From contig NC_087385.1 in the NCBI RefSeq assembly GCF_963675165.1, positions 532,001-596,000 on the forward strand: a DNA stretch of 64,000 bases. Reading direction: 5' to 3'. Of this stretch, positions 47,601 through 59,620 are shown one piece after another. Every line of letters begins with the position of its first letter. Position 1 is the stretch's first letter. The DNA comes from Halichondria panicea. Its lineage: Eukaryota; Porifera; Demospongiae; Suberitida; Halichondriidae. The position numbers were made by a program, and so were the translations under genes. Under the pieces are notes generated by a model, which saw only the letters and a program-made list of their open reading frames with translations, did not search any database and was not told the origin of the DNA.

Positions 47601-49648
47601 TGATAATGCAGCGTGTCCAGCTTGTAGTCCAAACCTTTCATCAGGACGGAGGCTATCCAGTGGGAAATACAGTCCATGACCAAAGGTACAGGTGAAATAC
47701 TTCTCTTCTGTGGATTTGAAGGTTCCATCATTACATCCGTCCATGTAGTCCTCCTGTGAGCAAACATATTTAATAATTATAGCACAATGTATAATTATTG
47801 ACTCACTAGTTCAATCCCTGCCACCTGACCATCCACTCCAGCTAGTCTCCCGATCCACCTGATCACTCCAGGGTGTGGGGGGCCATTCGGGTTCACAGAG
47901 GCCACTTAAACAGTTGAACCCAATGTCAGGTTGTAGGGGTTGGAGCTTCTTACTGACAGATAGTAATCGTTTAACTGAGATTGTTGATTCGGTTGGTCGT
48001 TTTGTCGACTCTGTGCATGCTGCTCTACTGCTTCAATGTTAACATAGTCCGCATCCCCAGTGTTTTGTGGTGCCACATGATTATGATTCGTTACTTGTTT
48101 CATATTAGGTTGTACATTTGCAGTTTTCTTTCTGTTCTCCTTTCTTTTAGCCTCTTCAGCATCCTTTAAAGCTTTCTTCTGCTTTGCCATAAACTGTCCC
48201 TTACTCAAGCCTTCCTCACGTGCAACAGCTGCTGGGTCTGAAAGGTCAACATCTCGAGTGTTGGCCAACTCTTCTCTAAACACAAAGTGCTCAGGGACCA
48301 CTAAACGATGACCAGATTTAGCCTTAAACAAGCGATTTATTGCTGTCAGTGCTTTAGGGAAGAAATTAGTGACAGCAATTGAGTCCTGTGTGAAAAGAAT
48401 CGTATTGCTATTTAGATGGAGTGCGAAGCGCAAGAGTGAAAATTGCACGCAGTAAGACTATGGAAAATCTCATTCTCAGTCAGGGGAATTCCCGTCTTGC
48501 ATACGTAGAGCTGTTACAAACGGTCAACTAGCTAGCCTAGGATAAATTGAAATACTCGATGCTCTACGCAAATCTAAGACCGGAATTCCCCTGACTGAGA
48601 ATGAGATTTTCCGTAGTCTTACATGTACCATGTACACAACCGGTACAATCATTGAATCAAAATTAACTACAATACATCTATATAGCTACCCTGAATCCGG
48701 CACTGACAGAGTACTTACTGTTTCAATCCCTATGTGGTTGGTGTCCAGTGTTCTAGTCTGTAAATCCCTGCCAATCCAGCGAATAGTTCCACCCATGGGT
48801 TCTTTCTTCTTGTTGTAGACCACTACACGATCGTTGATCTTGAACATAAGTGTAGGGGGCTTATCGATAGGTGACCCGTGGGTAGAAGAGTTGACCTCTG
48901 CTTGAGTAGAGCTCTTTAGCTGCTGGCGTATGGCATCATGGGGCACTTGGTGAGGTGGTTCAGCTGCTAGCTTATCCAGAGACACAAAGATACCACAATC
49001 TTGATTACACTCGAAATACCTGTATCCCCCAAAGAAACCATCACTGCTGCCATTTCCAAGGTAACGAGAATCCTGTAGATAAGTATACATGTGAGCTTTC
49101 ATATCATATCATAACTTCGTACTCACTGTAATCTCCACTCCAAAGTTCCTCCCTGGTAATGACCCCACGGGTCCAACATGTCTCACTATACCAGCAGACC
49201 AGGTGGGTGCACTTGCATTATCACCAGGGAGCCTCACATAGACCTGGTCACCTCTCTTCAGCCTGCCCCCCCATTCCAGCTTATTGTCCTCAGAGAACAC
49301 TGCAAATCGATCATATGGATTCTCAATAGCTCCCAAAACCTGTAGATCTCTGCCATTCAGTGGAGATAAATAGTCATCGTCCTCACCACCATACAGTGTG
49401 ACTCTGGGGTCTTTTGTAGAGCGAAAGTTGTGAGGTGGTCTTCCATCATTGTGTGCTGACCACTCTTGATCTCGTGAGGGAATCCTAGCAAGCAGTTCAC
49501 CTCGTAACACTTGAACCGTTTTCGGACCACCTGCGAAAGGAGCTGATAGGATAGCCATTATCTTCCCTGGAGCCTTCTCTCCATACACATCCTTCATTAG
49601 AATGTACTGGTAGTCACACATTTTGGCCATAGAGTCAGTCTTAACCAC
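44657..49648 (-). CDS. CAP-Gly(x3)/USP/kinase fusion with nonsense codon in CAP-Gly 3 and fused USP-kinase exon
   Basis: Eleven exons: 49127-49630, 48719-49072, 47807-48385, 47591-47753, 47223-47487, 47079-47170, 46957-47023, 46779-46908, 46614-46731, 46246-46569, 44657-46182. They total 4122 bases, a multiple of three. Start 49630 (MAKMCDYQY) parallels MAKRANYLY of the 30.7 kb gene. The last exon is continuous from the USP C-terminus (MCVYVQPDVAMYGD) through the coiled coil into the kinase: the intron acceptor present in sisters (TAG) is absent and the intron reads open, direct evidence that USP and kinase are one protein. One lesion: in GSTVQVA of CAP-Gly 3 the Gln codon is TAA (47906-47908). 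USP boxes, B-box (CHSCGGESTIQCESC) and kinase motifs are intact. It is a pseudogene if the stop is real. Confidence 0.78.
48452..48622. mobile_element. Palindromic MITE in intron 2 of the 44.7-49.6 kb gene
   Basis: The ends GTAAGACTATGGAAAATCTC and GAGATTTTCCGTAGTCTTAC are inverted repeats of about 42 bases with one mismatch. The interior is unrelated to other elements here. Confidence 0.8.
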
Positions 49649-49690
49649 TGTACTAGCTATACTGTAGATCTAACTGATCAGCAGGTTTCT

Positions 49691-50575
49691 ACTTAGACTA
49701 CATTACATCATCTGTAATTGATCTGATTGGCTAAAAACAGTAGATTACATGGAAGCATAATCTACAAGAAGGTACTTATTCTACAGGAAATGGGCGCATA
49801 TTCTACAGGAAGTGGACACATATTCTACAGGAAATGGACGCATATTCTACAGGAAGTGACAAATAATTTGCAGGAAGTTCTCAAAAGTTGAAATGAAATT
49901 TTTAGTGAAAGTGACAAGAAGATGACAAAAACATTATAAAAACACAGAATGCAATAGTTTGTTCAGTCAATATCCATTCTTTCCATGTCCACTGTTGCTT
50001 TGTATTGCTTTTTCCAGTTGGGCATGGGCAAGGGGGGCCAGGAAGCATCAAAAACACTTTAGCAGTCGCTTGACACTTTCTATAGAGTTTTTTAAGGTTC
50101 CATGCCGGTCCAGTCTGCTCTATACCCCCTCCACTCCACCACAGAGCTTCATTCTTCTTCTTGTAGTGTTGCAGTCAGTTCTAGCATAGTTCTAGGTTCT
50201 TTTTACTTGTCTGTTCTTTCCAGTATCTTCAAGAAGCATTTCACAAGCTTTACTAAGTTTTTTCATTGTTTTGAAGCCGTCTTCTTATCTTTTTCTGTCA
50301 ACTGGTGTCTCTCACAGCTCTCCAGCTAGTCCAGCTCGCACAAATTCAATTTCTGTTGCTACGCACTAAACCTGGCTTTTTATAACCACGCCTCGCGCAT
50401 GCGCAATGAAGTCCAAGTTAGATAGACCACACCCACTCGTAGAATATGCGTCTTAGTAACCACCTTGGTTACGGTTAGATTCCCTCGGCTTTGCGCCTCG
50501 GGCTAACCGCAACCGCGGAGGTTACATAGACGCATATTCTACTCTTAGGTGTAGTCTATCCTATACTTAGACTAC
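49691..50575. mobile_element. Possible insertion with flanking ACTTAGACTAC, minisatellite and hairpin
   Basis: ACTTAGACTAC occurs at 49691-49701 and 50565-50575 and may be a target duplication. Inside are four imperfect units of CGCATATTCTACAGGAARTGG (49775-49860) and an inverted pair GTAGAATATGCGTCT / AGACGCATATTCTAC at 50440-50541 framing a GC-rich hairpin. Short plus-strand frames within it have no recognisable protein. Confidence 0.5.
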
Positions 50576-50654
50576 GTGTATTAACCAGAGCCCCACCCAT
50601 ATTTGTGACTGCAAAACAATGGAATGGATATTCATGAATTCCTAGTTAGCTCTC

Positions 50655-51050
50655 AATATAGTTTCAGTTTGACTGGTTTGCCCAGTTGGTCCAGTCTTGG
50701 TAGACCGTGTTTGAGGTCGTACTGGTGGACCAGGAACGAGTAGATCACATCAGCCACCAGGAAGATCTGCAGTGGAGGGGAGAGAGAGGGAAGATAAACA
50801 AAATGCTAATCACGAAATTATATGCCACTGGAATAACTTTTCAATAAAACAATAATTATACGCTAACCATGCACAGGGTTCATAATGTACTCCTGTTACT
50901 GACCTGAGCTAGTGAGTAGGTGAGAGTCATGGCAAAGAAGAAGTTAGCGTTAGCACTGCCTGCATGGATCCAGAGGTACCAGAGGACAGGACAGAGGAGA
51001 GAGGAGGCCAGGAACATGACCACCACCACCAGAGTGTAGCGCAGGTCTGA
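50655..51050 (-). pseudogene. PIGU: PIG-U last two exons, copy c
   Basis: About 50655-50768 and 50904-51047 correspond closely to the last two exons of the copy at 30.8 kb ([27 protein letters not shown]). Nothing else of the gene is present; the orphan CAP-Gly exon follows directly upstream. This is a duplication breakpoint fragment. Confidence 0.75.
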
Positions 51051-51203
51051 ACACAGGGGGGGGGGGGTATAATTCTGAGCTGAGATTATTGTTTAGTATG
51101 CATGCGCAGTGGGAATACTACTGGTACTGCAAATACATAATACACTTACTTTACACACTTACATAAACAGTATAGAGATACAGATATAGTACAACCCTCT
51201 CAA

Positions 51204-51774
51204 TCAAGTTACCAGCTCAATTCCAGCCATTTGCTCCTCTTGTCCGTCAAACTGACCAATCCACCTCACAACACCATAGTAACTAGACGCGTACGGACCA
51301 TAGTCTGATACAACCACTGTCGATCCAACTTTGGGTGCAAATGAGGCCGGCCTCTTCCGAGGTGGTGGTTGACTAACATTATATCTCTTGCTAGCTTCGA
51401 GTAACTCTGGCTCCTTGAGAATGTATTCGTAGAGAGTAAACCGTCTTTCTGGTACAACTTCGGATCTGTTAAGAAACTCGTATTCTTGCAGTGTTAGAGC
51501 AGCGACGTTGGATTGAGGACAGGAGAAGGAGATGGTAGGGTCCCTCATGATGTGGTACTTGTGTGCTTGAGTGTAGGGAGTGCTGGCAGTTGGAACAGGC
51601 TTCACAAACTCTCCTCTGGACACCTCCACATTGGTCCTCTCTATGCCCATTAGACTCAGGATTTTGTGGTAGCCATTGTCGTTACTGTTATCGCTGTTGA
51701 GACCAACTGTCACGTCTTTCTCTCCTTGTGTTGTCTTCTTTAGAATGTAGCAGTGACTCTTAGAGGAGCTAAGG
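51204..51774 (-). pseudogene. Orphan CYLD-like first exon (CAP-Gly half), start codon lost
   Basis: Nearly identical to exon 1 of the gene at 2544-3113 (KILSLMGIERTNVEVSRGEF, ASSYYGVVRWIGQFDG, AGIEL, then the same GTAACTTG donor). The first codons of that gene (MAAEC) are replaced: homology begins at the Ser codons near 51770, next to the foldback element at 51781. No matching second exon, coiled coil or kinase lies to the left; PIG-U fragment sequence is found instead. It is probably non-functional. Confidence 0.8.
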
Positions 51775-51780
51775 TGAAAG

Positions 51781-52048
51781 CAGCGATCCGATTACGGCAG
51801 ATGTTTTTAATATATCTGATGATAGATCTTGATTAGTGCTCTCTAGTGGTGGTCTTGGATTTCCAGTGCCTTGCTTGGTTCTCTAGATATGAAGGCCGAA
51901 AGTAGCTGGGCGTGGTCTGGCGAGTGGGTAAAAGGTGCTTCATATCTAGAGAACCAAGCAAGGCACTGGAAATCCAAGACCACTAGAGAGCACTAATCAA
52001 GATCTATCATCAGATATATTAAAAACATCTGCCGTAATCGGATCGCTG
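51781..52048. mobile_element. Foldback element (CAGCGATCCG ends)
   Basis: Arms 51781-51893 and 51939-52048 are inverted copies, with only about 45 bases between. The termini CAGCGATCCGATTACGGCAG and its reverse complement fit a hAT-type start (CAGCG). It abuts the truncated 5' end of the orphan exon. Confidence 0.85.
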
Positions 52049-52223
52049 GCTATACTAATAGCTAGCCTCGATCCCAGGCCGCACTTCCCGCTAGGGAAGG
52101 GAGGCTAGCTAATAGCTCGTTTCTTATAAGACACGCCCACTTATTGTCAAACAGCATTGTATGGTTTCACAAACATTTTTTAAAGAGCGTGTACTAAACT
52201 AAGGGAAGGGTCAAAGGTTCTAG

Positions 52224-55200
52224 CTAAATTTTAGGCATTTTGTCATCTTTTAACATGTTCAGAACTTGAGCCATAGTTGGTCGGAGGTCGGGGCTCTCTT
52301 GAGTGCAGTTAGCAATCAGATTGTGAAATTGTGGATAGTCTTTTTCGACTTCTTTAAGCATACTCCAGTAATTTTTTATTGCTGGAAATGTGCTAGTGAT
52401 GACCTCACATAACAAAACACCGTAGCTGTACACATCAATCTTTGTTGTTTGTGGAATTTGTTCTTGTCTTGGATTGTAGGCTCGAGGTATCACTTCAGGG
52501 GCTGAATAAAGCACGCATCCTTCACCACTTGTCTGAGCATGCTGCAGGAAGTTGGCTGAGCCGAGGTCAGAGACCTTCCCCTTCCACTGGTGGTTGGGCA
52601 TTCGCTGGAGGAGGACGTTGGGAGCACTCACATCACGATGAATGATGGGATCGTAGCGCTGGTGCAAGTAGTTCAGAGCTAGGGCAATGTCCATGAAGAT
52701 CGAGAGACGGTTTCCTGGGTACAGTTGATTCCTCTCGTACGCTTGTCGGAGATTCATGTCCAAAAGCTCGGTGATGAGGGTAGGAGGGGATTTATTGTTC
52801 TGCTTATCAAAAATAGCACCAATGAATTGCACAAGGTTTGGGTGTCGCACTTCAGCTAATAGCTTCATTTCTCTCTCCATTTTCTCGATAAAAATTGGGT
52901 ATTCAATTTCTTCGTGTAGTCGCTTGACGGCCACGCTCACTGTTCCCTCCAGCACCTCTCCCCACCCTCCGTTGCCAATTTCTTTGCCAATGATCACTCT
53001 GTTGGCCGGAATCCTCCACACCTCTGTGTTGTGTGCTGCCAACTCTTTCGTCTTGCCTTCTAATTCAAGTCGCCCAGCCATCTCTCGCTCTTCTGCCAGC
53101 TTGGATAAACTTTGGAGGTCTCCATGAAGTTGTTGTATTTGCTCTTCTTTCTCGGCCATTTCTTGAGAGGTGGTACGTTCTCGCTCATTGTATCGTTGTA
53201 ACAACTGTTGCTTTTCAGCTTCAAATAGTTGAGACTGCTCGGCCTGATTGGTTTCGATTCTCTGTTGAAGACTTCTGTTTTCTGCCTGAAGAGAAGTGTT
53301 TTCTTGTTTAAGCTCATCAACGACGGCATCTTTGCTCTCTATCGGCTTGAGCACTGTTGAGACAGCACCTACTGTATTGACTGTGTATATACTCAGCATA
53401 TAAACGGAACGCTTACCTTCACTGACAATAGAGCAAGGCTCTCTGACTGAACTCAGATGATACTCCTCTTCATTATCACTGTTTCCATACAATGCAGCAT
53501 CATGCTGAACATAGACACACATGTAGATGTCTTGAGTGAACCGTCGGACCAACTCTGGTAGCTCTCTTGGTGGTGTACTGAACAGCTTATCCCTGCCTCT
53601 GACATCACTGTACACCCACTCATTCAGCTCACGAGTGCAGCCAGTCACACATAGAACGTTGTTCATGTCACCTGTACATAATATATGTAAACAAGTGAAG
53701 ACATCAATTAGTGCAGGCTGACTCACATTGCTTGTCTGCCATACTGTCAAAGAAGATCCACTTCTTCTCAAGGTCATCCCTTGGGTCTCTAGTGAAGCAG
53801 ACGTAGTGACTGGTCTCAATGCAGATCACAGAGAGGAGGTCCAACTGTGCCAGCTCGGGACTATCCGCTGGAGTAGCAGCAACAACAACAGCAGTTAGCC
53901 TATGATTAGCTCTGTCCTTGTGAGAGGGGTTGCTATGGTAGAGGTCAGAGCAGCGCTGACAGTAGTGGGTGAACTGCTGCTGACTGAGAGGACCACAACT
54001 CTCACACTGGATAGCTGACTCCACCCCACACGAATGGCAGGGTGGAGCTGGAGCTGTGATGGGAAAATAATTACTGTACAAGATACAAGGACACTCTGAA
54101 ACCTTTTTTGTCTGTGTCAGTCAACTCTCTGATGTCCAATTTCAGCTCTGGAATAATCCCCCGGTTTGTTCTTTCGAACTGGGGAACTGCAATCAGAAGT
54201 TTTGAGGGAACCTGACAAAACAGTGCACATGTAAATTTGAGGGCCCAGTAAGAGTCTACAGTATAGTACTATACCTTTGTGAATGAGATGTACTGCTTTA
54301 GGAACATTCTCCTGAGTAGATCTCCCACAGTGGGTAGTCTGAAGTTTGGGTTGGGCTTTGGGAACATTTTTTTGATGAGGTTTTTCATAGTGGGTACTAT
54401 GGGGTTTGAGTCGTGCTCCACAAACAGTTGGACAAAGAACTCTTGCTCCACACCAAACGGATAATTATGTATTACGTACTACCCTGGGCATAATTAGACA
54501 TATACCATAATATAATTATAACGGGAAATTTTCACGGGTGTAAATTTTCGCTATTTGGCTCCATAGCCCTCAGCAGAAATTTTCGTGCGTTCTAATATTC
54601 GCGTTTCAATGCCAGGAAACCACACCCACCAATAGCTTTGATGCGAAATACCGGTGCATGGAACTTTTTCCCAGTTTTAATTTTCGCGTTAACTGTCAGC
54701 CCTCGAAAAATGTGAAATTTTACACCTCACGAAAATTTCCCGATATGCGGTACCTGATGGAGATGAATGGCCTCGTGTATAACATGTGTTTGAAGAGCAT
54801 GTTTAGAAACTCCTCAGGATCTGTAATAGGGAACATTACACAATCAACGTACACTATAAACTGTCAACACCTTTCTCCTTCTCAGTGATTCCCTCCATCT
54901 TCCCGAGTTCATCCAGAGCAATTCTCATCTTCATCACTGACTCAAACCTCACCATACCATTCCTGAAACAGATATAATTATGTTCGTTAGAGATAATATC
55001 AAAAATTCCCTCTATTATCTCTATTATATGCCGTATAATAGAGGGAAGTTTTTGTGTGGTGAAAATTTTCGCGTTTTTTGAGGGCAGAGAAAATTAAAAT
55101 CGGGATAAACTCCCACGTACAACTGGTATTTCACATGCAAAGCTATTGATGGGTGTGGTTTCCTAGCATTGAAACGCGAATATTAGAACCCACGAAAATT

Positions 55201-57559
55201 TCTGCTGAGGGCTCTGAAGCCAAATAGCGAAAATGTTGCATCCGCAAAAACTTCCCGCTATACGGTACTATAAAATGTGGATACTTTCTGAGAGGATTGA
55301 CGATTCCCTTCCACAGTAAGTCAGCTACACGTTTCCTGTTCTGATCAGTGGTGATTGGTGCCAGGAACATGGAGTCAAAGACATCACTGAGGGCAAACAG
55401 ACCAAAGATAGTGGAGTCCAGGTAGCAGGAGTTCTGGTGACCCTGGATACCACGGTACAATCCAATGTACCTCATCATTTGCTCAGTGGGGTCATTAATG
55501 AACTGATCTGTTTGCTTCTCCATTGGGATTTGTATAGCTATAGAATACAAAACTCATATACATGTATACACATGAATGCATGGATATATATATAATTATA
55601 TACCAGACATACAGTTGGATAAAGAAGGCCACACCAGCGTACATGTATGTCTACATGCAGGGTACATGAATGCACGCTCACGATTCTCTATTGATGTGGC
55701 AGCATGTCCAGCTTGTAGTCCAAACCTTTTATCAGGACGGAGGCTAGCCAGTGGGAAGTACAACCCTTTACCATGAGCACAGGTAAAGTGCTTCTCTCCT
55801 GTAGTTTTGAGAGTTCCATCAGTACATTTGTCCATGTAGTCCTCCTGTGAGCAAATGAAATTAATTATACAATAGACTCTTTACTCACTAGTTCAATCCC
55901 TGCCACCTGACCATCCACTCCAGCTACGCTGCCAGTCCACCTGATCACTCCATAGTGTGGTGGGTCATTGGGGTTTATAGTTGCCACTTGAACAGTTGAA
56001 CCCACTGCCAGGTTGTAGGGGTTAGAGCTTCCTACCAAGGCATTGTACTCTTGAGGTACTTGTGGTGGAGCGTTTCGATGTTGCACACGATCGTTGATCT
56101 TGAAGTGATGAGAAGGGGGCTTATCGACAGGTGTATCAAACGTAGAAGAGTTGGCACCTGGTAGAGTAGACTTCTTTAGCTGCTGACGTGTCGCACCATG
56201 GACACTCTTACTCACGCCTTCCTCATGTGCAACAGCTGCTGGGTCTGCATCGGCTTTTTTATTTTTTTCCTCCGCAGTTTTTCTGGTTTCCTCTGCAGCT
56301 TTCTTTTTGGCTTCCTTTCTCTTAGCCTCTTCAGCATCCTTCAAAGCCTTTTCCTGCTTTGCCATTAACTGTCTCTTACTCAAGCCCTCCTCTCGTGCAG
56401 CAGCTGCTGGGTCTGAAAGGTCAACATCTTTAGCTGGGGGGTTGCGAGTGATGGCCAACTCCTCTCTAAACACAAGGTGCTCAGGGACCACTAAACGTTG
56501 ACCAGGTGTAGTCTTGAATAAGTGAGTTATTCCAGTTAGTGCTTTAGGGAAGAGATTAGTGACAGCAACCCAATCCTGTGTGAAATAGCCATATTAATGA
56601 ACGTAATAGTAGACACAGCACTCACTGTTTCAATCCCTATGTGGTTGGTGTCCAGTATTCTAGTCTGTAAATCTCTACCAATCCAGCGAACAGTTCCACC
56701 CATGGGTACATTCTTCTTGTTGAAGACCACCACACGATCATTGATCTTGAACATACATGTAGGGGGGTTATCGATAGGTGACCATTGGGTAGAAGAGTTG
56801 ACCCCTGGTGGAGAAAAGCTCTTTAGCTGCTGACGTGTGACACCATGGGGCACTTGGTGAGGTGGTTTAGCAGCAAGCTTATCCAGAGACACAAAGAGAC
56901 CACAGTCTTTATCACACTCAAAATATCTGAATCCCGAAACGAAACCATCACTGATGCCTTTCCCAAGGTAACAAGAATCCTGTAAGAATAATAGTTACTC
57001 ATACATATAATGATAAGTATATTTATACCTTAATCTCCACTCCAAAGTTCCTCCCTGGTAATGACGCTACGGGTCCAACATGTCTCACTACACCAGCAGA
57101 CCAGGTGGGTGCACTTGGATTATCACCAGGGAGCCTTACATGGACCTGGTCACCTCTCTTCAGCTTGCCACCCCATTCCAGCTTACCGTCTTCAGAGAAC
57201 ACAGCGAATCGATCACAAAGGTTCTCAATAGCTTCCAAAAGCTGTAGATCTCTGCCATTCAGTGGAGACACATGATCGAACTCATCGTCTTCACCACCAT
57301 ACAGTGTGACACTGGGGTCTCTTGTGGAGCGAAAGTTGTGAGGTGGTCTTCCATCATCGTGTACTAACCACTCTTGATCTTGTCGGGGAATCTCGGCAAG
57401 CAGTTCACCTCGTAACACTCGAACAGGTTTTGGACCTTCTATTAATATGATCTTCCCTGGAGCCTTCTCTCCTTGGACATCCTTCATTAGAATGTACAGG
57501 TAGTCCCGTATTCTGGATGCCATAGCATGGACAGTGATATATGGAGGTAGATCTAACAT
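52224..57559 (-). CDS. Chimeric CAP-Gly(x3)/USP/kinase fusion with DLG-type kinase; broken USP splice site
   Basis: Exons: 57029-57523, 56626-56979, 55889-56575, 55682-55844, 55285-55537, 54871-54962, 54754-54820, 54275-54457 (5' end damaged), 54103-54211, 53727-54053, 53417-53671, 52224-53368. From exon 1 to the coiled coil it is almost a duplicate of the 16-21 kb gene. After EKEEQIQQLHGD it switches to the kinase of the 3.3 kb gene (LEGKTKELAAHNTEVWRIPA, IGNGGWGEVLEG, DLG, SAPEVIP). The USP-kinase intron (53369-53416, 48 bases) also reads open, giving one frame from 53819 to 52224. Eight bases including the acceptor of the 54275 exon are missing at 54461 (AAACGGATAATT versus AAACGGACGTCTGTATAATT), and nearby AGs lead to stops. 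USP function is therefore doubtful. Confidence 0.8.
54517..54753. mobile_element. MITE of the CCGTATAGCGGG family (duplicate of 18511-18751)
   Basis: Same position against the exon donor as in the 16-21 kb gene; it ends CCCGATATGCGGTAC. Confidence 0.7.
55017..55265. mobile_element. MITE of the CCGTATAGCGGG family (duplicate of 19019-19259)
   Basis: Nearly identical to the 19.0-19.3 kb element, in the intron before the catalytic-Cys exon. Confidence 0.7.
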
Positions 57560-57694
57560 TCACCGGATTTAAGTCAAGACATAAAAAAATTATGTGGTAG
57601 ATAACCCAAACCTCACCTAATAATATTTGTGACTGCAAAACAACAGAAATTACACAAAATCAGGATATTCATGAATTTCTATCTAGCTCTCAAT

Positions 57695-59210
57695 AAATTA
57701 TAGTTTCAGTTTGACTGGTTTGCCCAGTTGGTCCAGTCTTGCATTGGTAGACCGTGTTTGAGGTCGTACTGGTGGACTAGATCACATCAGCCACTAGGAA
57801 GATCTGCAGTGGAGAGGAGAGAAGAGGGAGGATAAACAAAACGCTAATCAATGCCACTGGATCAATATAATATGCATTGTGTAGTGCGAGTGTTATATTT
57901 GTTAGACTGATTGCATAAAATAATTGCTATATATATACGCTAACCATGGGGTTCATAATGTACTCCTGTTACTGACTTGAGCTGTAGTGAGAATCATGGC
58001 AAAGAAGAAGTTAGCGGTAGCACTGCCTGCATACCAGAGGACAGGACAGAGGAGAGAGGAGGCCAGGAACATGACCACCACCACCAGGGTGTAGCGCAGG
58101 TCTGCACACAGAGGAGGGGATACAATACAAATATTCTGCTCATAGTGGTATTTCGGTAGGTGGCAGGAATAAAGTGTATCCAAATAGGGTATTTCGGTGA
58201 TTTGAAAATGGGAAGAATGAAGTTTTAGTATTCATTCCCACACACAGATAATATTATAGCCTAAAACACAAGTCAGACAACAAATTTATTTGACTTGTAC
58301 ATGTATGTATATTCTATCCCGATGCACTCACATCTGAATGTGTGTGTCCAGAGTGGCAGGAGTGCTAGTGGGACGGTGAGGTCACCCAGACACGGGTAGG
58401 ACTTGAACAAGGTCGTCACAGAGAGGAGAATGTACGCCAGAAACACTGGGTGGTCACTGGAGGAACAAGGGGGGGGGATTGAGTATCATTATTATTATCA
58501 AAAAGAAAGTAATTATAGAAGCAGAAATGGTCAAAAAATGATTTAGGTATACACAGCCAATATATATTACATGTAACTTGACATTCTTTCTGTAACCCAT
58601 AAAATCCTAATTCTTCAAGATATGGAGCTGCAATTAAAAAACCAGCTCCTTAGGCCACACAAACTTAATGACTTGTTTCTCAGGCCCTCGCGCTTCGATT
58701 TTTTGCCCCCTCATGGATCCTTTTATTTACTCTGTTTACTTCTAATGATCGCCATGTAAAAAATTATCATCTCATCAGATCACATGATGGCTCCTCGTGC
58801 CTGCTTGATTAACATGTATATGTATTTTTGTATGCATGCATGTGTATTGTTCCTAAAGATATATTTTGTGTACTTTACCTGACATTTAAGGAGGTGTGGC
58901 AAATTAAAGGTGTGGCCGGAAGTTTTGCCCCACCAAAAAAAAAAGCCTCATCCCCTCTTTGATTTTTAGTAAATATGCCTGAGAAACAAGTGATGGTATT
59001 TAAGGGGGCACGATTTTGAGGCGAGCTCAACAATTGTTGGTGAGTACTGACCCACCTCTCAGTTTGGTGGATAGAGCTGCAGTGACTGAGAGGTTAGTGA
59101 GGGTGATGGTGGAGAAGCCAGCACAGGTGACTATGGAGTAGGGGTTCAGTAGGTATACCAGAGCAGAGGAGGGACCAAACACCTCAAAAAATTTAACATC
59201 AGGATGATCT
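57695..59210 (-). pseudogene. PIGU: PIG-U fragment, copy d
   Basis: A duplicate of copy a (22.66-24.17 kb) with the same 10-base loss in the last exon and further losses in the next one (GGATCCAGAGG missing near 58030). Blocks lie at about 57700-57800, 57976-58103, 58331-58456 and 59056-59190. It is decayed beyond function. Confidence 0.7.
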
Positions 59211-59620
59211 ATGGAGACGAGACATCTGCAGTAGAGCACAGTATTTAATATGGTCTTTTCTTGAGATCACACTTTAGGTGGAGAACCGACGACTTTCCCT
59301 AGGCCCTTCTTTAGCTTTGTGGATACAGAATTGGATGAGCTGCTTTTCAGAGCAATGATATTAAAGGAGTTCACATGGATTTGTTTTCAGAGCCTTCGAC
59401 ATCTTCCAATAGAATTATCACCTCTTTTCAGCCATCATTATTTGCAATGAAAACAGACTTTCTAGTTAGCTAGTGCATGGAATGGTAATGATCATCATAA
59501 CAATAATTATCATGCATGTACAGTAAAAAGCACACACAAAAATAATATCATCAGAAATAGCATTCTTGATAATAATAAAATGCACAACAAAAACTATAAA
59601 CTATAGCTATAAAGCAATAG
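59211..59620. other. Gene junction, 3' flank of the 59.6 kb gene
   Basis: No exon seen. It is homologous to 24171-24609, with GGTAATGATCATCATAAC near 59483. Confidence 0.5.

Noticed and set aside
50440..50541. Possible tRNA or other structured RNA gene
   Set aside because: It forms a hairpin from inverted repeats, but I could find no cloverleaf, A/B box pair or anticodon arm.
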